This document shows, in pieces, positions 24,005 through 37,694 of a stretch of DNA of 64,000 bases. Position 1 is the stretch's first letter. Every line of letters begins with the position of its first letter. The notes below the pieces were generated by a model. The model worked only from the letters and a program-made list of their open reading frames with translations. It did no database searches and was not told the DNA's origin. The translations under genes were made by a program, and so were the position numbers. The stretch comes from Albifimbria verrucaria (Eukaryota; Ascomycota; Sordariomycetes; Hypocreales; Stachybotryaceae). The DNA is taken from positions 3,596,001 through 3,660,000 of the forward strand of contig JAHREC010000009.1 of NCBI GenBank assembly GCA_020081605.1, given 5' to 3'.

Positions 24005-27000
24005 TTTCAATGATAGCCTAGCCTATCCATATAGAGACAGACAGGCCAAACCAGTTACTTCTATGTTTCTGGTTTGGTTTGTATGAGTGTTCTCAGATGA
24101 CGTTGTCTCAACTGTTAACATGGATTTTTCAACACTTGTCACGTTCGATCATACGTATTATCCTCCTTTAAGACATTAAGACAAAGATATACAATTCTAC
24201 GGGTGGAAGTGACAGGAAGCACCGTAAATCATATTCCTAACATGCCAAGGCACACTTCTATTGGGTGTAAGTCGCCCCGGCTTAGGAGCTCGTAGAAGTA
24301 ACCCCATTTATTCACATTTTGCTGAGTTACTGTGGTCAGCGTAAACTCATCCCCTTGACATCATCTGTTCTCTATTGCACTTTGCAAAGAATAATACGCA
24401 TACAACATATGAGTCTAAGTTACTGTGGCCATTCTTTTACTAAACATTTTTGTATATCCTGCATACAGAATTTGGGTTTTATAGGACGGGGCCCTTCTTT
24501 TTACTGAGGTTGGCTTAATACTCAAGATGGTGCATGTCTAATATGTTAAGCAGGCTTCGTGTAAAATATAGGCCGGTGGTGAGTTCCTTGAGTCTCATTA
24601 TATCCCCGTGCTAGAATTAGTTGTCATGTTGTTTTCTTATAACAGGGGTCAAGATGCACAACCATGAATGTGTCCAAGTGAAGACAAGGTCTTCGCGATT
24701 TTTAGCAAGCCACCTATCAGATCAATCAAATCGATGGTTCAAGAGCATGTGCACTTGTGTCATGCATTCCTAGTTTTAATCATGGGAAAGTTTCGGAGTT
24801 TCTTCCGGCCCCGTCATGGTTGTCGAAACTCCACCTGGGCTTGTTGCTGCACGGATTGTGTAACTACTGGAATGTCGGTATATTACTCCTTGCGGAGACG
24901 ACTGTTATTGAATGGTTAGCATGCGCTTCTTACCCCAATTATTGCACAGGATCTCCAAGCCTCAAACATGCACGTGTCGAATGATATTTCCCGAAAAGCA
25001 TTGTTCTCGGCCTCAATAGCTCCGGGATATGCATCGTCGCGCTCCGATGACGGCGTTGGACGAGATGCGGTCCCTTGCTCGGTCAATATATTAAAACCCA
25101 CTGTCCAACGGGCCGTGCTCTCTCTACTCAAGCTCTCGACCTGACGTAGGTGTGGAGTCTGACAGGCATTCCGTGGGCTCCTCTGCGGAGCTGGCGCCTC
25201 GCCAGGTAAGCTCGGGGCTGCTTAAAGCCGGGAGCATGCAGAACAGGCATATGCTTGGCGGAGGAGCTTGAGTAAACCCCAAATTGTACGAGGTAAAATG
25301 CTGTTCTAATACGGGGACAGGCCATGGTACAAGTACGCCAGCGCGGAACCCTTAAGAAGCGGCGCCCACCCGTCCCCTGGGTCAGGCCGTCTTGTTTCCA
25401 TTATGAGAAACCATCATGTTTTCGGTGCGCCGCGGTCCAGGGTCCTCTTCAGTCTCGGCTAGATGCGCTGATGCCACCCTGCACAACCCTGTCCACGCTG
25501 ACCTTGCAATGGCCACTGCCGCCCCATTATTGGAGAGAGTGGGCAATCCAGGGCAGCGCGAAGGGCAGGTTGGCTCAGTCTGCAACGGTCCAGGTGTACT
25601 GGGTACATTGACAGCTCCTGCAGCTGCATGTTGCATGGATGGCTGGACGGAGGAGGGAGGAGAGTGGGATGGGCTGGATTGTCGAATAGGGTGGACGAGG
25701 ATTAAATCCATGGGGTGTGGAACCCCACGCGCAAGCCCACGAGTCTTGCATTGTTTCGCAGAGTCTCGCAGGCGAAGCTCCGAGGTCATGGGCCAATCCT
25801 CTCACTCGACTCAGTCGTTGCGCTTTTGAAAGGGGGATGAGCTCGTGCGTGGTACGACGTTATGCGCGCGACGCTCCGTCAACCATGACCCGGTGTGCAT
25901 TTCCTCGGCATCATGATTCCAGATGAAATGCACTGCTGCCGTTGCGTTGCTACGATGATCGCACAGGCAGGCCCCAGGTTGATGACGGCAGCGATTTCCC
26001 TAACGGGTCGGAAGTCCGCTGAGTCGCGCCGTGATCCACCGGTTCTCCGGACGAGTCATGGAGCATTTGGAGCCGTCCACGTCCAAGAAACGCGCCAAGC
26101 GGAACTGCCACAGCAGAAGTCAATACCGGACACAGTAGTCCTCGTTGGTCTTCTTCCGATGGCCCGAATAGCTTGCGAGTGCCGAAGGAAGAAGCCGGAG
26201 CCAGCGAGAAAGGGCAACGAAGGTGAAATGCTGCAGAAAGACGTGATGTTTGGCTCCTTGCTCACTCAGCTCGCCTCTTGCGTCCAGCGCTGGCCGAGAT
26301 GCACAGTAGTGGCTGCTCACACGCTCAGCAGCCCTTTTGGGCCCAAGTGTCGTTGTTCCTTTCTTTTCCTGCTTCTAGCTGACGTTCTATCCCACACCAT
26401 CTCGTCAGGAAACCGTTGCTCATCTACCTCGTACGGATGAAAGAAGCATCGACGGAATCGGTGGACCTGAACCATGATGCACTAGTAGACACTAGCCACG
26501 GACTAGGCATCGTGCCTTCGCCCATGCAGGAAATCTCACTTTAGCCTGCTCGGTATGATTGCCCGAGGGCTGCAACAGCCTTCCCAGAAGAGTCATTGTC
26601 ATGAATCGCAGCAAGGTGAAACTCAGCCACAGGCCCTGGAGGCTCAACCAAACCGTCCTCCGTCTTGGGGAATCCTCCCTTGTTGGTGAGAGGTGAGCTG
26701 CAGCTAGACCGACCTCGCCCTCGCTCTCGTAGGCGCCGCGACGCCTAGCCTCGCTCCCTCGCCTTTTGCCTTGCATGTGAAAGATGATGCATACTACTGC
26801 AAGGGTTTTGCAGTATGGATGCGCTGCAATACCCGCAACCCAGGAGCCCAGACTTGGCAAGGACGCTGTTTACTCCGCACGAGACTTTCGACGAATGTCG
26901 CCCCAAACCCACAGCATTTGCGCGTCACGATGTTTGAGGATGGATGCCTTGTCGATCAACGGACTGTAGCAGGTTTCAACCCTGCGGGGTCACCTGTTAT

Positions 27001-28960
27001 TCCCGGGCTCTGCTGGAGGGGTTTGGTAAAAGTGGCAAGCAGGAAGCAAATAGAGGACTGCAATTTACACAGGCCTGGAGTTTTGGTACGAACACCAACA
27101 TAAAAAACATCCATTAATATTATTTAATTAAATAGAATACTGTGAGAGTATTATTATGGGTTTGTTATGAACATGCAAGTACTTCACTCGAACACAGTTC
27201 CTGTATTCAGGGTTTTTGTCCTTGTTCCTGCTCTCTGCCTGTCTACGTCTCTGCCGCTTGCCGCTTGGGCTGCCCCTTATGAAGCTCCTCCGTCTGTAAC
27301 CAGTATCCTGTCTTTGTGACTTTATATAACCTCCCGATTCGAATCTGAACTAGCTTCCTCGATCTAACTTTTCGGGGCGCACTGTGCGTGTGGTGCCCAT
27401 GTGGGAGATCTACTACGACATAGTCCGAGATCTCAACGACCGACTCTGGTTCCCACGCGACGGCCAGTCAAAGAGTTTAATAAAGTCACAACGGCTTCAG
27501 AGACGGGGCGCCGCGCATCCCCACATGGCACCGCAATCCCATGTTCTAAGGTGGCAAGGGGCTTTGCCTTTGGATGCCCAAAGGGCCGGCTTCGTCCTCG
27601 ATCCTTCTCGGAGCCTGTAGCTAAAATCTACCCATGTCGTAGCCACCAGTCATGTCTTGCTACCCATTGCCGCCTTTGGTATGACGGCCAGATCGTCGGA
27701 ACAGCCCTTGGGGCGTCCCACAGTGGCTGCTGCATGCAAGACACGGGCGAAGGACCCCCCAGATCACCACTTCCTCCCTCAAACGAAGACTGAGTGAGAG
27801 TGCACCCCACTTCTTGCGGTGCTTGAAGCGCTTGTCCATGATTGGCTTGTTTGCGGTTGGGGGCAGATGGATTTGCGTGAGCGTGACTTGTTCACAAGAG
27901 ATGGTTCAAGCGCAAGGCAGGGTCTGTCCATCGAAGCTTCGCATGAAGAACGACGCCTCCCTCCGGTGATTGTCCAGTACCGTAAGCCCAATGACCAACT
28001 GGGCCAAGTGGTTGTCTGCGTCACCAAGTCATCGGGGATGAGCAGCTCGGCCACGCACATAGGTGGCTAGGTACCTGACAGGATGTGGGAACGATGACCG
28101 TGTGGTGCAGGCACTGTTCTCGTCTAGCCAGATCTCGAGGCTCCATAGTGGATCGCATGTTTGGTTCAACAAATCTGGTCGGGCATAGGATACCGATGTG
28201 CAATAATAGATTGGCACGGCCGGTCCCTGTCCAGAAGGCCATGGTGGCCGGGTCGCCAGTGGTTACGGGCAGGGAAGACGGCGATGAGCGCCGCGAAAAC
28301 GAAGCTATGCGGGTGGCATTGGACCCTTCAGTCAAGGACAACGTCCGTACAGTAGTCGTGCTCCAGAGAGACCCTTTGGAAGCTGAGGCAATTGTGGCAC
28401 CGGAAGCTCCACTGACGGGCCGACCTGGCGACTTCGGAGGGCGCTGCTTGGCTGGGAGGTTCCACGCGGCGATGGGGCCTGGGTCGAGCTATTTAGCCCG
28501 CTTGGGCTTGAAGGGAAATTCCCAGATTTCGCAGGCGCGTTTACCTTGCCAAATTCAAGCCCGGCAGCGTGTCCATCACTAGGGCACGGCAAGGGTGTAT
28601 TTTCGTCCTTGGGCTCTGGGACGAGAAATAACCGGCCAGGAGGAATGCTGGAGGCGGCTGGCAGGTCGGGTCACAAGAACCGACAGGCCATGGCCCGGGA
28701 GGATGCTAAGGTAGGGTCATGCCAGGTTCAGGCCAGATCAGGTCAGGTCAGGTTAGGTTGGTAAAGTAAGGTACGGTGAGGCGGCTGGTGCAGGTGTAGT
28801 AATCCGTAGTCGCCGTCGTCATGGAGAGGTATGTGGCAGATAGATGGGTTGATAAGTGGCTCGGAAGAGGGTGGGAGGTTAACTCAGGTAGGGCACCGTA
28901 AGGTAACAACTGGACAGCCGCCGGCAATTGCTGCAGGTCAGGCAACCAGGAGTCGTACAT

Positions 28961-28980
28961 AAGGTAAGGTAAGGTAAGGT
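28961..28980. repeat. (AAGGT)n microsatellite
   Basis: Four perfect AAGGT units. Related GGTCA/GGTTA runs lie at about 28,735-28,770, and a similar AAGGT run lies at 63,010-63,025 upstream of the kinase. Confidence 0.8.
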
Positions 28981-29174
28981 AGACAGAGATGCTACATTCT
29001 ACAAACGTTGACTTACGGAGAGAGGGCCCAATCAGGAAGTCAGGTGTGCCGTGGCTTCTAGGAGTTGAGGCAGAGTTGAGAGAAGAGGAGAGGGCGGAGA
29101 GTGTTCCACCTCGTGTTAGAGGACGACGGGCAGCCTGCTCTCAGTCTGCAACCCAGTTCGGGGCTGGTAGGCTC

Positions 29175-29198
29175 ACAGACAGACAGACAGACAGACAG
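29175..29198. repeat. (ACAG)n microsatellite
   Basis: About six tandem ACAG units in the leader region of the GATA-factor gene. Confidence 0.85.
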
Positions 29199-30456
29199 GT
29201 AAAGAGCATGAGCCAAGCCAAGCCTTACGGTTAGTAATTCACATGTCTCTGCACATGTCAACAGATAAGATATCTGTTAGCCCTGTACCGGATCGCATTC
29301 TCGCAGCGCGTTAGACAGCAAAGTGTGACGCCAACGACAGCACTAGGGCGGCGGGTGGAGCTCGAGCGTGTGGTTCTTGGCCTTCTTTGTGGCTCGGGGA
29401 CCCGTAGGCATGGATGAGGGCAGAGGCCAAAGTTCATCCGTCGTGTCAGAGAGGGATGTGGGAGAAACGACGAGGACGAGGGACCGGGACCAGGGGTGGG
29501 GGAGAGAGAAAGAGAGAGAGGGAGGAGGAAGAGGAAGAGGAAAAACAGGGACAAGCTTGAGGCAGACGGAAGAGAGGCAGACAACTACCTACCTAACTGC
29601 CTACCTGCCTACGGTATTTGCCTACTAACCTACCTACTGCCACTACCTTAACTGTAACTCATACCCAGAACCAACCGGCGCAGGTCGCAAGTACTCTGTA
29701 CCTCGCACTGCGGCGAGAACCCCGGGCTGGTCCCCACCCACCCTTAACCAAAACGAACATCAGCCGTTCATCGACTGTACATGCAGCAGAGCCAGAGCCT
29801 GGACCATTTGCCCTGCCCTGCTTTTTTATTTTTTTACTTTGTCTGGCCATGCAATATTACAGAGTGTTGCTGGCTGTGTCTGTGTCTGCGTCTCTGTCTG
29901 GTTAGGTCGGTCGGTCGCTCTCCTCCATGCTCGTCCCATTCCATCCATCCATCCAACCCGCCCGCCCGTCCACCCGTCCGCCTCTCTCGCTCTCTGTGCC
30001 CCCACAGCAAATGATAATTTCACTGCTGCATGCACTGGGATGGATCCCCACCCTGCAGTGCTTGCTTGACGCTTGAACGGCTCTGTCGTACCGTATACTA
30101 TGTATACTATGTACTGCAACCAGCGCCTCCAAGAGATGCACTAACAACCCCGGCGGTTTGGACCAAGGCCCCGGTTTTTTCTTTGCCGTACGAACGAGTC
30201 CCGGAGACAAAAAGAGAGAAATAGACTAAAGGTCAAAGGGACCGCCTTGCCTTGGAAGTGACTGTGAGCGAGCGAGCCAGCGAGCCAGCGACTAGAGTGA
30301 CTTGCGGGAAAATGATTCCATCAAGCAAGTCGACTTGACAGCGTACAGCCCAACCCTCCTCCTCCTCCACCACCACCACCTCCTCCTCCCTCTCCATCGC
30401 TCACCGGATGCAAGTCGACAGACAATTCACCAGGTACACCATAATCAGTCAGTCCT

Positions 30457-30492
30457 CCCATCCATCCATCCATCCATCCATCCATTCATCTA
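30457..30492. repeat. (CCAT)n microsatellite and neighbouring repeats
   Basis: Seven to eight CCAT units, followed by three copies of a 9-bp CTTTGCACC-like unit (about 30,495-30,521) and a CA run (30,537-30,552). A shorter CCAT run is at about 29,935-29,956, and CTC/CAC triplet runs at about 30,355-30,390. Confidence 0.85.
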
Positions 30493-31008
30493 TCCTTTGC
30501 ACCCTTTGCACCCTTTGCAGATAGACACAGAGGCACGCACACACACACACAAGCACATGCTCCACCTCCACCAAACCCCATCCACCACTGCCACTACCAC
30601 TAACCACCACTACCACACTACGACACCACTCCCACTGCGACTGTCTCCTCCTCTTCCTCCTCCTCCACTCATTCCATTACCATTCCACCCTCTGACGTTT
30701 TCTTCCGCGCCAGAACTCAAACAATCTGCGCCCGCCAGCATTTGCCTTCTGTACACCGTCATCGAGGCCCTCACCACTTTCTGCCCTGCTGCCCTGGTTC
30801 CTTGCCAGCCTACGGGACATCGTCGGATCTCCCTCCACCGCGGGTTCATCCAAACCCCAACCACGCAAAGCTTGTGATCTGCCACTGCTTTTCCTACCTT
30901 CCAACCCTTCGTTTCGCCTCTCTGACGCAACAACCACCGCGACCGCAATTAGCCGTCGTCATCGTCTTCAACACCTCCCCGCCTTCTGCGGCCCTCGCCT
31001 TGTACGAC

Positions 31009-34000
31009 ATGGCGGCCGGCACCGCGATGCCCATGGCCTTCGCGGGCTCCGCCTCTACCATGCACCCTACCTCGACAGAACACGACTACCGTTTTCCTCG
31101 TCGGCCAGACCACCATGGACGCAGCGCCGTCCGCCCGCCCGCCGACCGTTTGCGGGCCACCCTTCGTGAGATCCGCGCCGACCTGGACAAGACATACACC
31201 GCTGCCAACAACGAGCTGCTCGGCAACGCGCTCTTCCCGGCCCTGCGCACCGCCGACTCTGCCATCTCCAAGCAGTCCCTCGACCAGATGCAGCGCGACG
31301 ACCCCTCGCCACGCAGATCTGGAAGCTGTTCAGCCAGACCAAGCAGCAGCTGCCCAACCAACAGCGCATGGAGAACCTAACCTGGCGGATGATGGCGCTC
31401 GGCATGCGCAAGCAGAGACGGGAGGAGCAGAGCAGGTACGTTATCTGTCGGCGGCTTCTGGCCAACCACGCAATTGTTCCCAGCCCTTTGGTGAGGTAAA
31501 AATCCACTGACACGGTCCTTTCTTGGAAATCACAGGCAACTCCGGCCTGTCGCTCACAATGCCCCTAGCGGCATCGCCCAGCTGCGCAAGACGTCTGAAA
31601 ACAACGTCAACAACGTAGACGCAATGAACATCGACGACTTCATTTTCTCCGATAACGCTGCCACGCCCGCCGGCATCTCCTCCCCTCAGCCGCCTCCCAA
31701 CCATCTTGCCGAGAAGTCGCTGAACGGCGCCATCCCTATCAAATCCCGCAAGGAGCCGACCAACCTCTTTGTTCCGCAATCCGTACCCGTCCCACCGCAG
31801 CACCAGGCTTCTCGAAATGAGTTCAACTACATTAACCGTCACCACCGCAAAACCAGCATAGACGAGCGTCTGGTAAGTCTTCTTCCTGCTTGCCCCTCCA
31901 AAAGGTCGCCTCTGAGGCCAGCTCCCGGAGCTGCATGAGCCCACCCTTGCGACCGGCGCCTCCCTTCATATCTCTCATCCGCCTGCCGCATGATCATCCC
32001 GCGCCCACCCATCACAACCCGATGCTACCTCGCTGCTGGCACCACCCACTAACATGCACACCCACAGGCTAGGAAGCGTCCCGCCAACTTCTCCCCTTAT
32101 GTCCATGCTGTTAACAGCACTGCTACGAATGCGAACACCGATCTCGATATGGACGCAGACCTCAACGACTATTCCCTCGATAACAGCGGCCAGATTGGTA
32201 TGCCGCAGCAGCCGCAGCAAATCCCCAACAGCAGCAGCAGCAACAGCAGCAGCAACAGCAGTCGCAGCAAGCGCCAAACCACCCCAGTGTTCCGTTTGCG
32301 CTTGACACTTTCATGGAAAACGATACCATGATTAACTCTGCGGGCGCTTTCCAGCAGAATTTCTCCTTTTCACCCTCCACGTCTCCTATGATACCCCATG
32401 GGCCTTTCTCCAACATGTTTAACAGCACTTCTCTACCCGGCCCCGCCATGAATAATCACGACCTCTACTCTCCCGCTGGATCGGCTTATCAGTCTGGCGT
32501 ATCAACTCCTCATCCTTTGCCCGATAATGAACTTTACTATTTTGCGCCGAAGGATGCGCGACAGCAGCGTCGTCCTCAACAGACTTTCCAGCAAGCGCCC
32601 GGGAGCATGGGAAATCAGTTCGGTCAGCAGTTTATGTACAATGGTGCCAATGCCAACGGAAGCAACGGCAACAACAACAACGCCTCATTCTCACCCGCCA
32701 CTACAGGCCCTGAGCAGATTTCCAATTTTGGGCAGGGACGCAGTCCGTTTGGACATATCGACCCATCTCAGGTCTTCCAGCCTGATCACCCCGTGGCCTC
32801 GCCAGGCGTAACGATGAACTCGGATAACATTTTCAGTTTTGGAGGAGATTCTGACGATGATGATGGAAACGCCTTTGGTGATCGGAGCATGGGTATGCGC
32901 ACTGATTTCTCTTCCGCCGTTGATGAGGCTGGTGCCCTTGGCTGGGATGCCTCATTGCCCGGTCAGTTCAGCACTCAGGCTGCGCGCTTCCCGGGAGGTC
33001 CTACCCGCAAGCAGGTCATGATTGCGGGCGCCAACGATTTTGTCGAATCCAACGGAGAGTGGGATGGCGGTCTTGGACGTTCCCAGTCGCAATCATTCCA
33101 ACCTGGCAATGATAGGCGCCAACGACTTCCCGCAATGCATCAACGCCCTCGCACTTGGCAGCGAAGCATGACTTCGACCAGCTCGGTCAATCGTTACCAA
33201 ACTCGCCTCCGCCGGATGGCTCTGGCCTGGTTTCGGGATTTTCATCTGTCGCGCCTAGCCGACCGTCTTCCCCGCCTGGGTCTAAGCACGGCTCCACCAC
33301 TAACCTGCAAGGAGCCGCTGGGAACCAGAACGAAGGAAACACACCCACCACTTGCACGAACTGTTTCACACAGACCACACCACTATGGAGGCGAAACCCG
33401 GAGGGCCAGCCGCTCTGCAATGCTTGCGGTCTGTTCCTGAAGCTCCACGGTGTTGTGCGCCCCTTGAGTTTAAAGACCGATGTCATTAAGAAGAGAAACC
33501 GAGGTTCGGGAGCCAATCTTGCTGTTGGAGGATCGAGCACGAGGTCAAAGAAGACCATATCCAACGCTGCCTCTCGCAAAAACTCGACGCTCTCCATCTC
33601 CGCTGCTGTAACCAGCAACGGTAATGGCAACGCCACGAGCAATGGCAATGCCAGCAACGGCACGCAAGCTACTACACCTCCGGCTGCCACACGTCCCAGT
33701 GCAACCACCGAGGTAGAAAGCCCCGCCAGTGCGGGCCAGGCCTCTGGTGCTACCACAGCAGGTAGTACACCAACTAGCCATTACGGAAGCACCGGTTCTT
33801 CTGCTGCAGCCGTGGGCGGAAAGGGCGTAGTACCGATTGCAGCGGCGCCTCCGAAGTCTACTCCAGGCCCTGGTGCATCTTCCATGGTTCGACCCACCAC
33901 GGCTGTATCTTCGAAGCGTCAGCGACGACACAGCAAGAGTGGAGGATCCGAGATGTCCCCAGCATGGACATTGATAGCCCTGGCGGTACCTCTACGGGCT

Positions 34001-34206
34001 CGAACGAAGCTGCTCGACCTCTTGCACCGGCCGTTACATCTTCGACATTGCCTGGTGGCATGTCATCCAGCAGCTTCAACCTTGGACAACGTCCTACCAT
34101 GGGTCATGGTCTGGGAGCTCTCGGCGGCCAACAGGGGTCGGTTCTGGGCGCACCGGGAGGCTCAGCTGGACCACAGGAGTGGGAATGGCTCACCATGAGT
34201 CTTTAA
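31009..34206 (+). CDS. areA: GATA transcription factor, AreA/NIT2 orthologue
   Basis: The global activator of nitrogen catabolite genes, about 968 residues, close to the length known for Fusarium AreA. It starts [11 protein letters not shown]. The conserved N-terminal DUF1752 motif ([20 protein letters not shown]) follows, then a Gln tract, an acidic patch ([12 protein letters not shown]) and one GATA zinc finger ([14 protein letters not shown]...LCNACG) with its basic tail. The protein ends EWEWLTMSL, the C-terminus that binds the repressor NmrA in AreA proteins. Introns are 31436-31535 and 31873-32067. Four apparent 1-base deletions (31302-31305, 32223-32226, near 33125, 33957-33960) break the frame. 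Because this gene is conserved and its whole sequence is otherwise preserved, they look like assembly errors. AreA controls secondary metabolism in several fungi, so its position between two PKS loci is notable but may be chance. Confidence 0.96.
32225..32262 (+). repeat. CAG/CAA tract encoding poly-Gln in AreA
   Basis: A run of CAG and CAA codons. In the corrected frame it codes for about eleven glutamines; in the raw frame it reads as Ser/Asn because a C is missing just before it. Confidence 0.8.
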
Positions 34207-35929
34207 TCAACGCCAACCACTATTCACTAGAGATGACCGCTTGAACTCACACGTTTTTGGATGATCATCTTCACAAGACCATTGATGATCATGTTTCTTT
34301 TATTTTACATTGATACGCATGAACCGTTTTAGACATTATACCACATGATGGAGTTGCCTGTTGAGCCGACTGTTTCTGGTGTTTGGGGAGTTGCATTCAT
34401 GTCATGAACTTTGGGGTGGGGGAATGTCGTTATCATTAAGCTCTTTCTTGATACCATCCTGGATTGTGGAGCTTTACTATTTCGTGCGGCTGATATACAG
34501 GTATGGGCTTGGATCGGTCATTGGCTTTGTTGGGATACAGGGACATAGCTCTTTAGGCTTGGTGATGATTTTGGACGCTGGCAAGGATTGTGCCGATGTT
34601 GATAGACATGCTGGCATGGCGCATGTAGCTGACATATATATTTGAGTAATCACATGAGTTAACTTTCCAAACCACACTGTTTATTGTTTGCGCGCTGCTC
34701 TGCTTGATAAACTGTGCGCTCTTGTGAGTTTGTCAATATGTGTTTTGTTGAAAACCACATCAGTCTAATAAATGTTTGAAAGTTCATTTTGGCCTCAGCG
34801 CCTCAACGTCAGGATGTCAACGTAAACTGAAGAGAAATTCAGTAGATGCTGTGGTGGTTAGTAGCTCTGATATATCTCGGCTGATAAGGCAAGTTGCTAG
34901 GAACAGTTGTGAAACGTAACCTAGACTCGCTTAGATATTATACAACCAGTTTACTTAGTTGACTTCATTATAAGAAACGGCTGAAGTGCGCATGGTTTCC
35001 TCTTTCCTTGTGACTTGAGTGTCCTTGCTGCCTATCCAGGAGCTTGTTTGACATCGTGGTTATCGCTTTGTCGTTTCTTATCTGTTGCATTTGTGTTCTT
35101 CAACACGAAGAACTATCCGATTCACATGAAGAAGCAAATATCGTTCATTCATCTACCACTTGTGACTTGTGATGAATTGTAAAGCAATAGTTGGAACTTC
35201 CTCACAGCCATGATTTCAATTCATGATATATTTCCTGCCGCTGATTTGCAATTATTTCGGATGGGATTTCTAGACCTAAACACATAGGATGCAGGGTAGG
35301 CTGGATTATCTGCCTAGTCCATGGCCGTCATATAAACCTTAGACAGGCAGAAAGATCTTCTTCTTTTACAAATGAAACCTTTTCTATTGATACTGTCTCT
35401 CTTAGGTATGAAATCAAATTCTTTATCAACACATCTTATGGGTGTATCGGACCTGAAGCGAGGTTATTCTTACATTGCGTTTGCTTAATGAGGCTACTTC
35501 ACGAATTTGCCGTCTCTTTGGTTACAATTGAAAAGCTAAAGCTGTCTACTAATCCACGGTAGTCATTAGTATACGAGGCATAACTTATAACGACTATTGG
35601 ATTGAGTTGAGTTTAATTCTTACAAGTGAGTCCCTGGCTATCTTGTGCCTTAGACTCCGGTAGCTACTCAAAGCATGTAGATACCTTCACAGCTAGTTGT
35701 TTCCATATTTTCCGCGCTTTATTTCAATACGAAATAGAATGCAGTGAAAAGATTCCAAGTTAACGATAAGCGCCTCGGTTAGCTGGCTCCCTGCATCGAG
35801 TGTGAGCACTCTTGAGCTTGGCCTCAGCAGAGTGTCTTTGATTCTATTAACATTCAGTCTCAAGAATGATTGGGTTGTAATGATATTGCTTTCTTTAAAA
35901 CATCCTTAAGAAGTAATCTGTGCTATTCC
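34207..35929. other. Convergent intergenic region areA / P450
   Basis: 1.7 kb of AT-rich DNA between two stop codons. The proximal part is probably the areA 3' UTR. A 94-codon frame at 34,361-34,645 has no homology signal I recognise. Confidence 0.5.
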
Positions 35930-37694
35930 TCACCGGCACCTCAGGCGCACATACCCCTGCAACGGCTTAAATGAGATATCATATATTCCTTCGTGGCTTG
36001 ACAGAGATGGCGGCAACTCTAGCATGTCGAATTTGAGCGTCGCCATAGCCGTCATAATCTTCATCTCTAACAAGGCTAGTTTACGCCCCCAGCAGGCCCG
36101 GACCCCAACTCCAAAGGCTAACTGGGGATACGATGAACCATCAAACTCCACTTTGCCGTTCTTGTGTCGAATGAGCCATCTCTCTGGGTCGAAAACTTCC
36201 AGGTCCGGGTTACCATCTCCTGGAAACTTACGTAGCCTCTTCTGCTCCCTGAAGAATGGCGATGCTGGTTCGACAGCCATCTCTGGTCCCTGGCATACGA
36301 GGAGTATCACCGTGCCTTTAGGAATTCTGCAGCCTAGCAGCTGCGTATCTCGGATTGCATCTCGCGGAACTAACATCGCGGCTCGGAGTCGGAGCGTTTC
36401 CTCGATAATGGCATCGAGATAAGGAAGGTCACTGTTGATAATCTCTTCCGCAGTCGGCATACGAATTCCCTGTCGTGCCGCAGGTAACTCAGACTGTAAC
36501 TCGTCACGGAGTTTTCCTTGAATCTCTGGATTCTCACTCAGAAACTTCAGAATCCAGACCATGGCAGCGCTTGTGGTATGTTCACCAGCAATTAGGTTCC
36601 CGTATGTCTATTACCATCAAATGTTAGCAACTTATCCCATAGATAGAATGCAGCCATGTTTCCTGACCTCATCAATCATAATCTGCTTTCCCAATAACGT
36701 AGGCTTCTGTGCCTTGTGAGCTGCCGAAAGCTCTCTATAAACCATGTTATCAAGGCCCGTCTTAGCCTCCTCGTTATTTCGAGCGCGTTCAACGGCTACT
36801 TCGATGTGATTGCGGATAAAGGAGTCTTTGGCCACCAGAAACTTTCTATAGTAGGGCGATCCATAGCGAACCCACCACGATAGCAGCTGCGGCGGCCATT
36901 TGCTCATGTAGATTGAGCAAATCTTGTCGCCTAAATCTTCAAGTCCTTTCTGAAAATCATGGAGTGGTGCTTTAGAAAATGTCACCGTATTGTCCGGTCC
37001 AACTTCTGCATTTGCAACATTCGTTCCCTTGAGCTGGGCCACCTGCCGTCCCACAGCCGAGTCTTTGAAGTCATCACCGAAGTAGAAGGATACAATAACG
37101 TCAAGAGCTGTATTCTTCATATCCGCAGAAATGCTAAATGGTCTGCCTTGAGCTGCCTTGGCCTTGGCCTCCCAGACTTCGAGGAGATCAAGTGTGATTC
37201 TGTGAATATGTGAACCAGTCACCGTGTAAAGGTGCTTTGGGAAAGCAAGTCCTTGAGCCATGATCGAGAGGCCCTCCACTCGTCGCCCGTCTTCATGTTA
37301 AGGTGGAACTCTCCAAAAGAGGGAATCGATCGGTGATATAGTCTGATCTATCAAAGTCGCCTTTTGCCAGCAAGTCTCTGGTCTCGGCAACATCCGCAAC
37401 CAGTACTACAGGAGTTGACATGGGCCCCATCAAAACCTGTGTAATAGGCGAATCGTGTTTCGCCAGCTGCTTCCCGCACCATTTAGCCATACCCACGGGA
37501 TCATTACGGAGACTTGGAATATCGCCCCAAATAGACTGCGCTGCATCTTTATTGTACGGTATCCCAGGGAGTGGCCGAGGAAGAAGTCGCTGGTAGATTA
37601 TGTAGCAACTAGCTACAACAGTAGCGGCAGAGATAACAGCCAAAGAGAAGAATGGCCAAGATATGACAGGAAGGGCGCTTTCAATCCAAGACAT
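35930..37694 (-). CDS. Cytochrome P450 monooxygenase
   Basis: A membrane-anchored P450 of about 568 residues, probably in the ER membrane. An N-terminal hydrophobic anchor (residues 13-36) precedes the Pro-rich hinge RPLPGIP. Catalytic motifs are complete: I-helix AGEHTT, K-helix EETLR, DPERW, and the heme loop FGVGVRACWG with the Cys ligand. One intron, 36608-36667 (GTCAGG...AATAG), joins ...MIDE to TYGNLIAGEH. Two apparent 1-base deletions, in the A run 37315-37318 and at about 37246, split the N-terminal part and are cured by one base each. It lies on the same strand as, and near, the regulator and PKS2, so oxidation of the PKS2 product is a reasonable guess. I cannot assign a CYP family. 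Confidence 0.92.

Larger units (their letters stand above)
24005..31008. other. Seven-kb gene-poor region upstream of areA
   Basis: I find no frame with a recognisable domain, splice pattern or biased codon use. The longest frames (25,416-25,829; 25,895-26,440; 28,085-28,582; 30,302-30,877) overlap antisense frames of similar length and low-complexity DNA. From about 28.7 kb onward short tandem repeats are dense. The last part probably holds the long 5' leader and promoter of the GATA-factor gene. No tRNA or rRNA is seen. Confidence 0.55.

Noticed and set aside
25416..26440. Several 130-180-codon frames on both strands
   Set aside because: GC-rich region where antisense frames are equally long; residue composition (Arg/Ser/Pro) is random-like.
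26940..26990. T-arm-like stem (CAGGTTTCAACCCTG) as a tRNA
   Set aside because: No matching acceptor, D or anticodon arms at tRNA spacing.
29258..30877. Frames of 95-190 codons in the repeat-rich leader
   Set aside because: They translate microsatellites into low-complexity peptides.
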